DNA from: an uncultured Ardenticatenia bacterium
GTDB taxonomy: Bacteria > Chloroflexota > Anaerolineae > 4572-78 > NAK82
Assembly (NCBI GenBank): GCA_937127125.1
Contig: CAKZLO010000035.1
Span: 186,001-250,000 of the forward strand
Length of the DNA stretch: 64,000 nt
Direction of reading: 5' to 3'
Part shown: positions 27,709-36,372 of the stretch, one piece after another
Layout: the number at the start of each line of letters is the position of its first letter
How positions within the stretch are numbered: the stretch's first letter is position 1
The notes under the pieces: generated by a model
Seen by the model: the letters and a program-made list of their open reading frames with translations, nothing else
Databases searched by the model: none
What the model was told of the DNA's origin: nothing
Program-made: the position numbers and the translations under genes

Positions 27709-28509
27709 ATGACTGGCAAGCAGAAATTGATACTAACAGCTCTGGTGTTATTAACCCTTGGCGAGCTGTGTGTGGTGGCTTTATTGGTGCGCCCCTATTT
27801 AGTGGCTACCACCACAAATCACGTTGCTCAAGCTCCTGCGACTGAAACGCCTACTATTGCTCCTACACCGACCTGGACCATGCCACCCACATGGACGCCC
27901 ATTCCGCTGCCTCAGGAAACCAGACCACCTACGCCTACAGCAACGCGCGTGGTCAAGGACACTCCCACGCCCACTATCACACCGACTTATACGCGAGTTG
28001 TACCCACAACACCAGATGTCTCACAAGCCGCTTTTGCTGTGAGCCCTACTCGCCCAGTAATAAGGCGACGTGCCCCTACTGCCACGCCTGCTCCCCACTA
28101 TCCTTTCAAGATTGTAGCGACTCAGGAGTACACTACCACCAATTCCTTCTTTGTTATCTATGCACAGATCAAGAGTGGAGATGCCCTACTGGGAGGCTAC
28201 CGACTTGTGGGGACACATCAGCCTAGCGGATTAACCTTCGAGAGTCCACCATCATGCTGGGATTTATGCAAGGCAAGCGGCCCACGCATCTCAACTACAC
28301 CTTGCTGCAACGAGTTCTGCACACCTATACCAAGCAGCCTGCCACCCCATGTTCAGGAAGGCAATGTAGCATTTGAGGCACCTATTTACGAAACAGGCAG
28401 CTATCAGATTCGCGTACTAGACCCACAAGGTCAACCGGTCTCTGATATTATTGAAATTCCAATTGATGCCAATGACAAAAAGTGGTTCTTCCTTGTATTC
28501 AACCAATAG
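27709..28509 (+). CDS. Membrane-anchored Thr/Pro-stalk protein with beta domain
   Basis: The 266-residue protein has an N-terminal membrane helix (residues ~6-30), a TPTP-rich stalk (~45-110) and a ~130-residue C-terminal domain with six Cys around residues 184-206 (CWDLCKAS ... CCNEFC). The ending YQIRVLDPQGQPVSDIIEI resembles an Ig-like fold. It is likely displayed on the surface like the 10057-10800 protein, and the cysteines suggest disulfides. Its own strong promoter suggests high expression. The function is unknown. Confidence 0.78.
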   Translation: MTGKQKLILTALVLLTLGELCVVALLVRPYLVATTTNHVAQAPATETPTIAPTPTWTMPPTWTPIPLPQETRPPTPTATRVVKDTPTPTITPTYTRVVPTTPDVSQAAFAVSPTRPVIRRRAPTATPAPHYPFKIVATQEYTTTNSFFVIYAQIKSGDALLGGYRLVGTHQPSGLTFESPPSCWDLCKASGPRISTTPCCNEFCTPIPSSLPPHVQEGNVAFEAPIYETGSYQIRVLDPQGQPVSDIIEIPIDANDKKWFFLVFNQ

Positions 28510-28512
28510 ACC

Positions 28513-29454
28513 TCAGATCTGATAATTCTCGCCACCCCCATTGTTCGACTCCACAACAGGTCGTGTGGATACCGCCGAGTTGTAAACGCGCGAATACGGT
28601 GGCACGGAAGTCACCAGCCATACATTCCCACCGATAACCGAATCGTGCCCAATAACAGTTTCACCGCCCAGGATAGTCGCACCCGCATAGATAGTCACAT
28701 TATCCTCAATGGTAGGATGTCGCTTCTTGCGCGCCAGTGACTTGCGCACACTGAGTGCGCCGAGCGTCACGCCTTGGTAGATCTTAACATTGTTCCCAAT
28801 CCATGTCGTCTCGCCGATTACAACCCCTGTGCCATGGTCAATGAAGAAAGAATCCCCAATTGTAGCGCCCGGATGAATGTCGATGCCTGTCTGATGGTGG
28901 ATGAACTCACTCATAATACGTGGCATCAGGGGCACCTCGTGTTGATAGAAGAAGTGGGCAATGCGATTCACGGTCACAGCCGCCAAGCCTGGATAGGCCA
29001 GAATCACCTCCGCTTCGCTTTGAGCAGCTGGATCCCCTTCCAGCGCAGCGATCACGTCCAGCTGCAAACGCGCACGGATACGCGGCAGCTCTTCAAGAAA
29101 GCTATCGGTAATGAAGCGTGCTTTCTCCCGGCAGTTTTTCATCTCATCGCATTGACCGTAGCGTTGGCACTCGTGACACAGGCTCTTGTAAATTTCTTCG
29201 ATCAAAGTGCGACGCACCCATGCAATGCGCTCACGAGTTATGTCTTGTAATGTATCCATATCGGTTATAGGATCCGTCTCAAAGTATCCAGGAAACAGGA
29301 TGGAACGCAACACTCGCCATATCTCGATCGTACGTTGTGATGACGGCAGGTGAGGCCCCCCAATATGTTGTATCCTGTCAGCTTCACGGTAGGAATGGAG
29401 CAGTCGACGTACTATACCTTCAACCTGCTCCACCGTATCTTCCCAAACCAGCAT
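28513..29454 (-). CDS. cysE: Serine O-acetyltransferase (EpsC/CysE type)
   Basis: The 313-residue enzyme makes O-acetylserine for cysteine synthesis. The C-terminal half is a left-handed beta-helix of hexapeptide repeats: HPGATIGDSFFIDHGTGVVIGETTWIGN, then the QGVTLGA loop and GATILGGETVIGHDSVIGGNVWL. The catalytic Asp/His lie in the IDIHPGATIG and IDHGTG segments. The N-terminal ~150 residues form the helical domain of the longer EpsC-type enzymes. They contain an unusual Cys cluster (Cys93, 96, 102, 108). A TATAAT promoter and an 18-bp palindrome lie upstream, so expression is probably controlled. It meets the 27709 gene tail to tail with three bases between. Confidence 0.92.
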   Translation of the reverse strand: MLVWEDTVEQVEGIVRRLLHSYREADRIQHIGGPHLPSSQRTIEIWRVLRSILFPGYFETDPITDMDTLQDITRERIAWVRRTLIEEIYKSLCHECQRYGQCDEMKNCREKARFITDSFLEELPRIRARLQLDVIAALEGDPAAQSEAEVILAYPGLAAVTVNRIAHFFYQHEVPLMPRIMSEFIHHQTGIDIHPGATIGDSFFIDHGTGVVIGETTWIGNNVKIYQGVTLGALSVRKSLARKKRHPTIEDNVTIYAGATILGGETVIGHDSVIGGNVWLVTSVPPYSRVYNSAVSTRPVVESNNGGGENYQI

Positions 29455-29470
29455 ATTTTCTCATACCTCC

Positions 29471-29488
29471 TTCAGAGCATGCTCTGAA
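29471..29488. promoter_or_regulatory. 18-bp perfect palindrome in the cysE leader
   Basis: TTCAGAGCATGCTCTGAA reads the same on both strands. It sits between the predicted cysE transcription start (~29524) and the start codon (29454). A further half-site, TTCAGAG, lies at 29501-29507. This is a likely operator, or an RNA hairpin just before the ribosome binding site (GGAGG, 29470-29466). Confidence 0.55.
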
Positions 29489-29530
29489 CATCTAACGGTT
29501 TTCAGAGAATCACTGACCAATATACTCTAC

Positions 29531-29559
29531 ATTATATCTGTCTCACACCCGCGGTGCAA
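29531..29559 (-). promoter_or_regulatory. cysE promoter
   Basis: On the minus strand there is TTGCAC (29559-29554), a 17-base spacer and a perfect TATAAT (29536-29531). Confidence 0.75.
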
Positions 29560-30190
29560 TCTTCTGGACGAAAAGTTAAGAGAGTAAATTTCGAGGATGC
29601 GTGGAAGAGATAACAGGATGAGACAACTGGGCAAGAAGCAAGTAAAAGGGGAAGAAACGCTTTAAGCTATTGAGCATAGAGTCACCCTTCGGGCGATTGA
29701 TGCATAATAAGGTTGCCTCTGATGGATCACTTTTTGTGGTAAACCGATCAGGTGATCGACTAGCCAGCGTCCAGCCAATCGTCATTCGAACTGTAGGCCA
29801 GTTTAAGAGGCAAGACGGGCACTGTGCGATCCAGCGGCACTACCACAGAGACCGCTATGGAACTATCTGCCTCAGCTGTCAGAACGCTAGGTGGGGCACG
29901 TTGCACCGGTAGCCTGTCAGTAAGTGTTTTGCAGATTTGATGGTATGGCTGCCGAGAAGAGCAGCTCCCCAGAGGTGTACCACGCTGGCTGTCTGACCCC
30001 ACGGCAGAGTTCTGCCAGTGGACTGAGAACACAGGGCGGGAAGGCTGGAACATGTCGAGAGGACAGCGGAATCGTTTGTGCAGCCACACCTTCATCGAGC
30101 CACCACAGGCTACAGGTACACGCAGGGTCAGATGCCATTCCCGAGCCAAGTTTTTCAACAGCCCCTATGAATCGGCTGTCTGCACACGGC
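29560..30190. other. 630-base region without a convincing gene
   Basis: Several short frames exist on both strands (for example one of 132 codons at 29760-30158, minus), but none has a ribosome binding site, a conserved motif or normal residue composition. It may be a decayed gene or insertion, since the region is long for this compact sequence. I see no tRNA or CRISPR repeat. Confidence 0.5.
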
Positions 30191-30197
30191 CCAACCG

Positions 30198-30206
30198 TGG
30201 TATAAT
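30198..30206 (+). promoter_or_regulatory. Extended -10 promoter of the 30244-32162 operon
   Basis: TGGTATAAT (30198-30206) is a perfect extended -10. The -35 position is poor (GTCTGC). The start codon of the first gene follows 38 bases later, after an AAGGAGGG ribosome binding site. Confidence 0.5.
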
Positions 30207-30243
30207 GGGAGCGGAATATCCTTACTGAAGGAGGGTTCTCGCA

Positions 30244-30627
30244 ATGAATCGTATCATCATCGCTGCTGGAAGTGTCTCTTTGCCTGCCGAGCTTAATGAC
30301 AGTCCTACCGCCAAGCTGATATGGGACACACTACCCATCGAGGGACGTGCTAACCGTTGGGGTGATGAAATATACTTCGAGATCCCCGTCAAAACTGGCC
30401 AAGAGCCGGATGCACGCGAAGAGGTGGCAGTGGGCGAGCTGGGATATTGGCCTGTCGGCCATGCCTTCTGCATCTTCTTTGGCCCTACACCGGTCAGCTC
30501 CGATGAGCGTCCACGTGCCTATAGTCCTGTTAACATCATTGGTCGTGTGGTTGGAGACGCCACAGTGTTCCGCAGTGTCAAGAGCGGGGAGAAAGTGGTG
30601 CTTAGCAAGGAATCCCAGCAATCGTAG
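30244..30627 (+). CDS. Cyclophilin-like fold protein (DUF369/TM1367-like)
   Basis: The 127-residue protein matches the small cyclophilin-like family of TM1367. Typical features are the start IIIAAGSVSLPAELNDSPTAKLIWDTLPIEG, the NRWGDEIYFEIPV block and GYWPVGHAFCIFFGPTP. These proteins share the cyclophilin barrel, but no isomerase activity is established for the family. It heads an operon with an ABM-type monooxygenase and an iron-type alcohol dehydrogenase. The context hints at metabolism of a small carbonyl or quinol compound, but the substrate is unknown. Confidence 0.85.
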   Translation: MNRIIIAAGSVSLPAELNDSPTAKLIWDTLPIEGRANRWGDEIYFEIPVKTGQEPDAREEVAVGELGYWPVGHAFCIFFGPTPVSSDERPRAYSPVNIIGRVVGDATVFRSVKSGEKVVLSKESQQS

Positions 30628-30692
30628 CTATCCTTTTGATCGAATGAGCCGTTTCGCAGGTAATTGTTGATCCCTACGAAGGAGGTCTGCTT

Positions 30693-31001
30693 ATGATCAT
30701 TGTACACGTTCACGTACACGTCAAACCGGAATGTGTTGAGGCATTTAAGACAGCCACAATACAGAATGCACGCGAGAGTGTTAAGGAACCTGGTATTGCC
30801 CGTTTCGATGTCATCCAGTCTACTGAGGATCCCACTCGCTTCATTTTAGTGGAGGTCTATCGAACACCTGAGGACCCTGCGCGGCACAAGGAAACCACCC
30901 ACTATCAGGTGTGGCGTGATGTTGTCGCTGACATGATGGCAGAACCACGTACCAGCGTGAAATATGTCAATATCTACCCTGACGACCAAGGATGGGGGTA
31001 G
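30693..31001 (+). CDS. ABM-domain monooxygenase-like protein (LsrG/YgiN type)
   Basis: The 102-residue protein has the antibiotic-biosynthesis-monooxygenase fold. It starts with [21 protein letters not shown], contains [30 protein letters not shown] and has the [14 protein letters not shown] segment with the conserved His. Relatives oxidise quinols or isomerise small sugar-derived ketones (LsrG), without metal cofactors. AAGGAGG precedes the ATG. The dehydrogenase gene begins six bases downstream, so the two probably act on linked steps. Confidence 0.88.
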   Translation: MIIVHVHVHVKPECVEAFKTATIQNARESVKEPGIARFDVIQSTEDPTRFILVEVYRTPEDPARHKETTHYQVWRDVVADMMAEPRTSVKYVNIYPDDQGWG

Positions 31002-31007
31002 AGAACT

Positions 31008-32162
31008 ATGCCTTTTGAGTTTTCAACAGCAGGACGCATCATCTTTGGAAGAGGCACATTCCGTCAGGCAGGCTCCATAGCAGCTGGCATGGGGCGGCAA
31101 GCGTTAGTCGTGACTGGCCTGAGCGCCGAGCTCACCCAACCCTTGGTGGATTTGCTTCGCGAACACGCTGTGACAGCTAACCTCTTCTTTGTGCCGCATG
31201 AACCCACCACCGACCTGGTGCTGCAAGGCGTGCAACGCGCCAAAGAGACTGGCTGTGATTTGGTGATCGGCATTGGGGGCGGCAGTGCCATAGACGCAGG
31301 CAAAGCGATAGCGAGCTTGATTACCAACCCGGGTGACTTGTTCGACTATTTGGAGGTTATCGGAAAGGGAGAAGCGATTCGCGAACCTGGTGTGCCCATG
31401 ATGGCTATACCCACCACGGCTGGCACAGGTGCCGAAGTCACTCGCAACGCGGTCATTATCTCGCCGCAACATCGCGTCAAAGTAAGCATGCGAAGTCCCT
31501 TGATGCTGCCACGGGTGGCTATTGTGGATCCCGAGTTGACCTACAGTTTACCTCCAGCAATAACTGCCAGCACCGGACTGGACGCGCTGACACAGGTGCT
31601 GGAACCCTATGTATCCAGCCGTGCTAATGCTATGATCGACCCATTGGTGCGCGACGGGATGGCACGTGCGGCGCGTTCGTTGCGTCGTGCTTATGAGCAC
31701 GGAGAAGATGCTGATGCGCGTGAGGATATGGCGCTGGTCAGCTTATTTGGGGGGTTAGCTCTGGCGAATGCTGGCCTGGGAGCTGTTCACGGCTTCGCTG
31801 CACCATTAGGGGGAATGATCCAGGCACCCCACGGTGCCATTTGTGCACGCCTGCTCCCATTTGTAATGGAGATCAACATCCGTGCTCTGCGTGCCCGCCA
31901 ACCAGACCACCCAGCGTTGGCCCGCTACGATGAAATCGCACGTATACTGACGGGCAATCCCCATGCTATGGCTGCCGACGGTGTTGCCTGGGTGCATGAG
32001 TTGTGCCAAGCGCTCCATGTTCCACCTCTCTCCGCTTATGGCTTAACCACCGAGGACATTCCACGGGTAGTCGAGAGAGGCGCTGCTGCCAGCAGTATGA
32101 AGGGCAATCCTATCCCCCTTACGTCCGAGGAAATGACGGAAATCTTGACACGGGCCCTATAG
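31008..32162 (+). CDS. Iron-containing alcohol dehydrogenase family protein
   Basis: The 384-residue enzyme is a group III NAD(P)-dependent alcohol dehydrogenase/maleylacetate-reductase-type protein. It has FGRGTF at the start, the nucleotide loop IGIGGGSAIDAGKAIA, PTTAGTGAEVTRNAVI and the metal site Asp192, His261 (GAVHGFA) and His275 (APHGAIC). The position of the fourth ligand (usually His four residues after the Asp) is Gln196 (LDALTQVLEPY), a variant I also associate with a subgroup of the family. The substrate is not predictable. It ends the three-gene operon. Confidence 0.9.
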   Translation: MPFEFSTAGRIIFGRGTFRQAGSIAAGMGRQALVVTGLSAELTQPLVDLLREHAVTANLFFVPHEPTTDLVLQGVQRAKETGCDLVIGIGGGSAIDAGKAIASLITNPGDLFDYLEVIGKGEAIREPGVPMMAIPTTAGTGAEVTRNAVIISPQHRVKVSMRSPLMLPRVAIVDPELTYSLPPAITASTGLDALTQVLEPYVSSRANAMIDPLVRDGMARAARSLRRAYEHGEDADAREDMALVSLFGGLALANAGLGAVHGFAAPLGGMIQAPHGAICARLLPFVMEINIRALRARQPDHPALARYDEIARILTGNPHAMAADGVAWVHELCQALHVPPLSAYGLTTEDIPRVVERGAAASSMKGNPIPLTSEEMTEILTRAL

Positions 32163-32171
32163 GACGCCCTT

Positions 32172-32192
32172 CACGCTTAACCAGGAAGCGTG
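32172..32192 (+). terminator. Small hairpin after the alcohol dehydrogenase gene
   Basis: CACGCTT (32172-32178) pairs with AAGCGTG (32186-32192) around a 7-base loop, ten bases after the stop. There is no T-run. Confidence 0.4.
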
Positions 32193-32223
32193 GTTGGATG
32201 GAGAATCTTCTGGAAAAAGAATT

Positions 32224-32259
32224 GGCAGATCAGGGAGGACCGTCCTACCTTGATCTGCC
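32224..32259. terminator. Long hairpin in the convergent gap before moeA's 3' end
   Basis: GGCAGATCA (32224-32232) pairs with TGATCTGCC (32251-32259). Inside, AGGAC (32236-32240) pairs with GTCCT (32242-32246), and GG/CC pairs join the two. The structure is nearly perfect on both strands. It lies between convergent genes and is probably a two-way terminator, although no T-run follows. Confidence 0.5.
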
Positions 32260-32397
32260 CAAATTCATTTGCTTGGCGACCCTATTCCCCAGGCCAGTGA
32301 GCTGTCGCCACTGCTCACGGCACTATTATTATACCAGTTATATCTAAAAAATGCAATATAGGAAATGGTATTTTTGCAGGTGATTTAGGAACGAAGG

Positions 32398-33669
32398 TCA
32401 GAAAACGTGTTCGGGCCAATCGAGCATCCACACTTCAGCGATGCTGCCCGCTGGTAGGAAGGTCACGTCTTCAGGGACAACCAGAAGTCCATTGGCCCAC
32501 ACTAGTGACGAGAGGATACCGGAGCCCTGCACCTGTACACCGCTGCCGCGCGTAGTGACATGATACCCATCCGCTTCGCGGCGCACACGCGCACGCATAA
32601 AATGGCGGCGCCTGCTGTTGTGTACATCTTCATCCAGGATAGCCATCACGGTGGGTTTGCGCCAGTCAGTACGACCGCCCAGTTTGAGGATCGCTGGTCG
32701 AGCAAAAACCTCGAAGGCGACCACGGCTGCAACCGGGTTACCGGGCAAACCCAACAATGGCACACCGTGCACGTGTCCAAACGCCAGCGGCTTGCCCGGC
32801 TTGATAGCCACCTGCCAGAAGATCATCTTACCCTCGGAAGCCAGCACGTGTTTTACTACGTCAAAATCGCCCACCGACACACCTGCCGAAGTCAGGAAAA
32901 GATCTGCTCCTTGTGCCAACCCGGCCTGAATCTTCTCTTTGAGCGATTCAGGGGTATCGCGGGCGATGCCTAAGGGCAATGGGATACCACCATAGCGGCG
33001 TACCAAGGCGACAGAGGTGTACTCGTTCGAGTTACGAATCTTGCCGGGCGTCACCGACTCGCTGACGTCCACCAGCTCGTCCCCCGTCGCCAAGATGGCC
33101 ACGCGCGGACGACGGAACACGCGCACCGTAGGATAACCCATTGCTGCTAGCACACCGATATCAGCTGGCCGCAACACGTGCCGTGCTGTGAGCACAACCT
33201 GACCCTTGCGAATATCTTCACCAGCGAGACGCACGTTGTCACCGCTCTGCACCGGGCAGTAAACACATACCTGCACGCGTCCCTGATCGGTGTCCTCAAA
33301 GGGCACCACCGCGTCACCTCCAATGGGCATGGGAGCACCTGTCATAATGCGCATCGCTGAGCCGCTCGTGATCTCCCTCTCGGGCAAGCTTCCAGCTGGC
33401 ACCTCCCCAATCACCTGCAGCGTGACTGGAGCAGCAGGAGTAGCACCCGCGACGTCAGCAGCACGCACTGCATAGCCATCCATAGCAGCGTTGGCGAAGG
33501 GGGGAATGTCCACCGGCGAGATGACATCTTCAACCAACACCCGATCCAACGCCTCGGTAAGGGGCACAGTTTCATCGCCGAGAGGTGAAATACATTGCAG
33601 AATGTGCTCCAGCGCCTGGTCGACGCTGATGTGTTGGACGGGCAATATATCCTCAGACAAGGCGTGCAT
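32398..33669 (-). CDS. moeA: Molybdopterin molybdenumtransferase
   Basis: The 423-residue enzyme inserts molybdate into adenylated molybdopterin in the last step of Mo-cofactor synthesis. Family motifs are PPFANAAMDGYAVRAAD near the start, PFEDTDQG, VAILATGDELVD, the active-site TSAGVSVGDFDVVKHVL and FGHVHGVPLLGLPGNPVAAVVAFE. The C-terminal domain IV follows. The ATG lies inside the 3' end of the upstream Memo-family gene (17-base overlap), which implies coupled translation. No moaA-E or molybdate transporter lies in the window. Confidence 0.95.
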   Translation of the reverse strand: MHALSEDILPVQHISVDQALEHILQCISPLGDETVPLTEALDRVLVEDVISPVDIPPFANAAMDGYAVRAADVAGATPAAPVTLQVIGEVPAGSLPEREITSGSAMRIMTGAPMPIGGDAVVPFEDTDQGRVQVCVYCPVQSGDNVRLAGEDIRKGQVVLTARHVLRPADIGVLAAMGYPTVRVFRRPRVAILATGDELVDVSESVTPGKIRNSNEYTSVALVRRYGGIPLPLGIARDTPESLKEKIQAGLAQGADLFLTSAGVSVGDFDVVKHVLASEGKMIFWQVAIKPGKPLAFGHVHGVPLLGLPGNPVAAVVAFEVFARPAILKLGGRTDWRKPTVMAILDEDVHNSRRRHFMRARVRREADGYHVTTRGSGVQVQGSGILSSLVWANGLLVVPEDVTFLPAGSIAEVWMLDWPEHVF

Positions 33670-34891
33670 CGCGGAACACTACACCACAAATGGAAACAAA
33701 TGAAGTGTTCTGCGCATCTGCCGGGCAGCGTTCATATCCTGTAAGCTCACCAACGCTGTCAGTCTCCAACATGCGCAGGGTCAGATAGATCGACGATACA
33801 CCACATATGTTGCGACGATTTCCCTCGCGCGTGACTAACTGATAGAATGCTTCAGCATCAGCACGCAGGATTGTCTCGATAAGCACTTCATCGGCTGCCT
33901 GCAAGCGCAAGTATCGTACATAATCAATCGGAAAGGGATCCCCGAAAGCTGGCCCGACATGCGCCAGATCAGCTGCCGCGACCACCAGCACACGCCGGCC
34001 CGCCGTTGCGGCGCGTAGGGTCTCTAACATAGTGTTCAATGTCGCATCCTGCCGTGGCGACCGTTCGCTTTCAATAAAGTGCTGAAATGATCCACACAGG
34101 ATAGGCACCATTTCACAAGGGCTTCCGGCACGCATATGATGTAGCCAGACTGCCGCCAGCTCAATCGAATGCTCTCCCTGGTGATTGATCTCCTCACAAA
34201 AAACGTTCTCCTCGCCGAGAGCGCCTGCCAGTGCATCCACCACAGTGCGTGCTGTTGGTAGTATCCCGTAGGGCGTGGCATAGTTTTGACGCGTCAGATT
34301 GACCAAGCTTCGGTTACTACTATGGTCGGTGCCAAAGATGATCGCTAAGTCAGCGCTGCGCACGGCCTCCGCGGCAGCACCCCACACCTGAGCATAGATC
34401 GGCCCACCACGCTGATAATCAATATGAGGACTGATCAGACCTACAACGGTGCCAGCTGTAGCAGAAGACGTACCGTCTGCGCGCACTGCTTTGAGGTAGC
34501 CGTCGAGCAGATTGCGCAGCTCATCCGGATCCTCGGGGTAGCTGCCTCCGGCTAGCACTGGAGTACGCGCCGGTGCAGTACAATACCGATGCAGAGCTTG
34601 TTGATACGAATGAGCATAGCGTTCGTTGTCCAACAGCAATGCATGATCCAAATGCTCAAGTAGCTGGTGAATGACATCTTGAGGAACATCGAGGCCAGTG
34701 CACACAAGCAGAGCAGCACGCAGTTCGGCCACCTCGCGCGACCCATCCAACATTGCCAGCAACGGTGCCAACGCCTGTGGCACGACAACTGTCACATCGC
34801 TCAGTCGCAGCGGGTCACGCACCAACAGCATGGAACGTCCACCATCTTGGAAAGGCCGTACATCTACTGCACGCAATTTGGGTTTCATCAT
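33653..34891 (-). CDS. Memo-family protein (AmmeMemoRadiSam system protein B type) with N-terminal extension
   Basis: In this 412-residue protein, residues ~125-405 match the Memo fold, which is related to nonheme-iron dioxygenases. The blocks are VVGLISPHIDYQRGGPIYAQVWG, IIFGTDHSSNRSL, INHQGEHSIELAAVWLHH and VVVAAADLAHVGPAFGD, with His residues in the usual metal positions. The first ~120 residues are a separate domain often seen in bacterial versions. In other genomes this family sits with AMMECR1 and radical-SAM genes, but neither is present here. The role is unknown in bacteria. It overlaps moeA at its 3' end. Confidence 0.88.
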   Translation of the reverse strand: MMKPKLRAVDVRPFQDGGRSMLLVRDPLRLSDVTVVVPQALAPLLAMLDGSREVAELRAALLVCTGLDVPQDVIHQLLEHLDHALLLDNERYAHSYQQALHRYCTAPARTPVLAGGSYPEDPDELRNLLDGYLKAVRADGTSSATAGTVVGLISPHIDYQRGGPIYAQVWGAAAEAVRSADLAIIFGTDHSSNRSLVNLTRQNYATPYGILPTARTVVDALAGALGEENVFCEEINHQGEHSIELAAVWLHHMRAGSPCEMVPILCGSFQHFIESERSPRQDATLNTMLETLRAATAGRRVLVVAAADLAHVGPAFGDPFPIDYVRYLRLQAADEVLIETILRADAEAFYQLVTREGNRRNICGVSSIYLTLRMLETDSVGELTGYERCPADAQNTSFVSICGVVFRDARLV

Positions 34892-34915
34892 CGCAACACG
34901 ATACCACTTCGAACT

Positions 34916-36163
34916 TCAGATCGTCCGACCCGAATCGATAGTGAGCTCAGAAAAGTCTGTCTCGCGTCGGAAGGGTTGCACCACCACGTTGCGCCCCAAA
35001 CGTATACCCGGTGGAAAGTGGACACCCTTTCCAACGACAGTCAGACCTGTGTTCAACACGTTGGGCAATTCCTGATTGGGGGTGTTCTCGTCTCCACAGC
35101 CGATCACCACACCTTCCGGGATGTACACCTCTTTATCGATGATAGCGCGATCGATACATACACCCGGACCAATCCAAGTGTCGTTCATGATAATAGAGTC
35201 GCGCAGCGTGGATCCTTCCGACACATAGACTCCCGGGGAAATGACACAACGCTCTGCCACACCTTCTACAATGCACCCGTTGGAGAGTAAATTGCCTGCT
35301 ACTTGGGCACGCGGACCAATCTTGGCAGGGGGACGCTCTTCGCTGCGCGTGTGGATCACCCATTCCGGGTCGTACAGATCCAGCGCAGGGCTCTCGCCCA
35401 ACAGTGCCATATTGGCCTCCCAGTACGCTTGCAGTGTGCCAATGTCGGCCCAATACCCTTCAAACGGATAAGCGAGCACGCGATGTGATTTGATAATCGC
35501 TGGCAACACATCCCGTCCGAAGTCCAAGCGCGTGCTGCCATCCTCACCAGTCAAACAATCGACCAAGACCGGATAGCGGAACACGTAGATGCCCATCGAA
35601 GCGAGGTTGGAGACGGGACGGCGTGGCTTCTCCTCGAAGTAGACCACACGATTCTCAGCATCCAATGTAACAATGCCAAAGCGATAGGTCTCGAACGGGC
35701 TGACACGCCGCACCGCGATCGTCACATCTGCCTTGTGCTCCTCGTGAAAGCGCAGCATGGGGCGATAGTCCATCTTGTACACATGGTCGCCCGCCAGGAT
35801 TAATACAGTGTCCACGTGCTGTTCTTCGATGAAATCGAGGTGATAACGCACGGCATCGGCAGTGCCACGTTGCCAGCTTGCCTGGCCACCTCGAGCTACA
35901 TAGGGCTGGAGCAGTCGTACCCCACCTTGAGAACGGTCCAAGTCCCATGGCTTGCCCACACCCACATGTTCGTTAAGCGAACGTGGCATATACTGGGTAA
36001 GGAGCGCCACGTTGAAGATACCCGAATTGACACAGTTAGATAGCGTAAAGTCAATGATGCGATACTTCCCGCCGAATGGGATGGCTGGCTCAGAGCGCGT
36101 CGCCGTCAACACGCTCAACGCCTCGCTGGCGCCGCCAGCCATAATCATCGCCAGGATCTTCAT
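34916..36163 (-). CDS. glgC: Glucose-1-phosphate adenylyltransferase
   Basis: The 415-residue enzyme makes ADP-glucose for glycogen synthesis. It has the nucleotide-binding start [43 protein letters not shown], the [13 protein letters not shown] catalytic block, FEEKPRRP and a C-terminal left-handed helix domain. In the start motif, GGxGxRLxPLT is altered to [14 protein letters not shown] 36163 has GGGAGGAG ahead of it. A promoter lies at 36213-36242. Other glycogen genes are not in the window. Confidence 0.93.
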   Translation of the reverse strand: MKILAMIMAGGASEALSVLTATRSEPAIPFGGKYRIIDFTLSNCVNSGIFNVALLTQYMPRSLNEHVGVGKPWDLDRSQGGVRLLQPYVARGGQASWQRGTADAVRYHLDFIEEQHVDTVLILAGDHVYKMDYRPMLRFHEEHKADVTIAVRRVSPFETYRFGIVTLDAENRVVYFEEKPRRPVSNLASMGIYVFRYPVLVDCLTGEDGSTRLDFGRDVLPAIIKSHRVLAYPFEGYWADIGTLQAYWEANMALLGESPALDLYDPEWVIHTRSEERPPAKIGPRAQVAGNLLSNGCIVEGVAERCVISPGVYVSEGSTLRDSIIMNDTWIGPGVCIDRAIIDKEVYIPEGVVIGCGDENTPNQELPNVLNTGLTVVGKGVHFPPGIRLGRNVVVQPFRRETDFSELTIDSGRTI

Positions 36164-36212
36164 TAATCTCCTCCCACCTGCATTTGCCGAGGACGACCGA
36201 ACTTCAGGTTTC

Positions 36213-36242
36213 AGTATAACATGTCCCCCAGAGTAGGAGCAA
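36213..36242 (-). promoter_or_regulatory. glgC promoter
   Basis: On the minus strand there is TTGCTC (36242-36237), an 18-base spacer ending in TGT and TATACT (36218-36213), which forms an extended -10. Confidence 0.6.
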
Positions 36243-36372
36243 CTGGGCGCGTCGGTGGCTGGTATGCAATGTGCAATGTACTCATGGAAGGTCTCCCGCC
36301 GGAGAGGGGCAGGAGAACCGTTCGTCGGAGAGATAACAGGTCCAAGAGCTTGTGTATGTTGCGATGGTGCGT

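Noticed and set aside
29760-30158. 132-codon minus-strand frame in the 29.6-30.2 kb gap
   Set aside because: No ribosome binding site and no recognisable motif; composition looks non-coding. I could not match it to a transposase.
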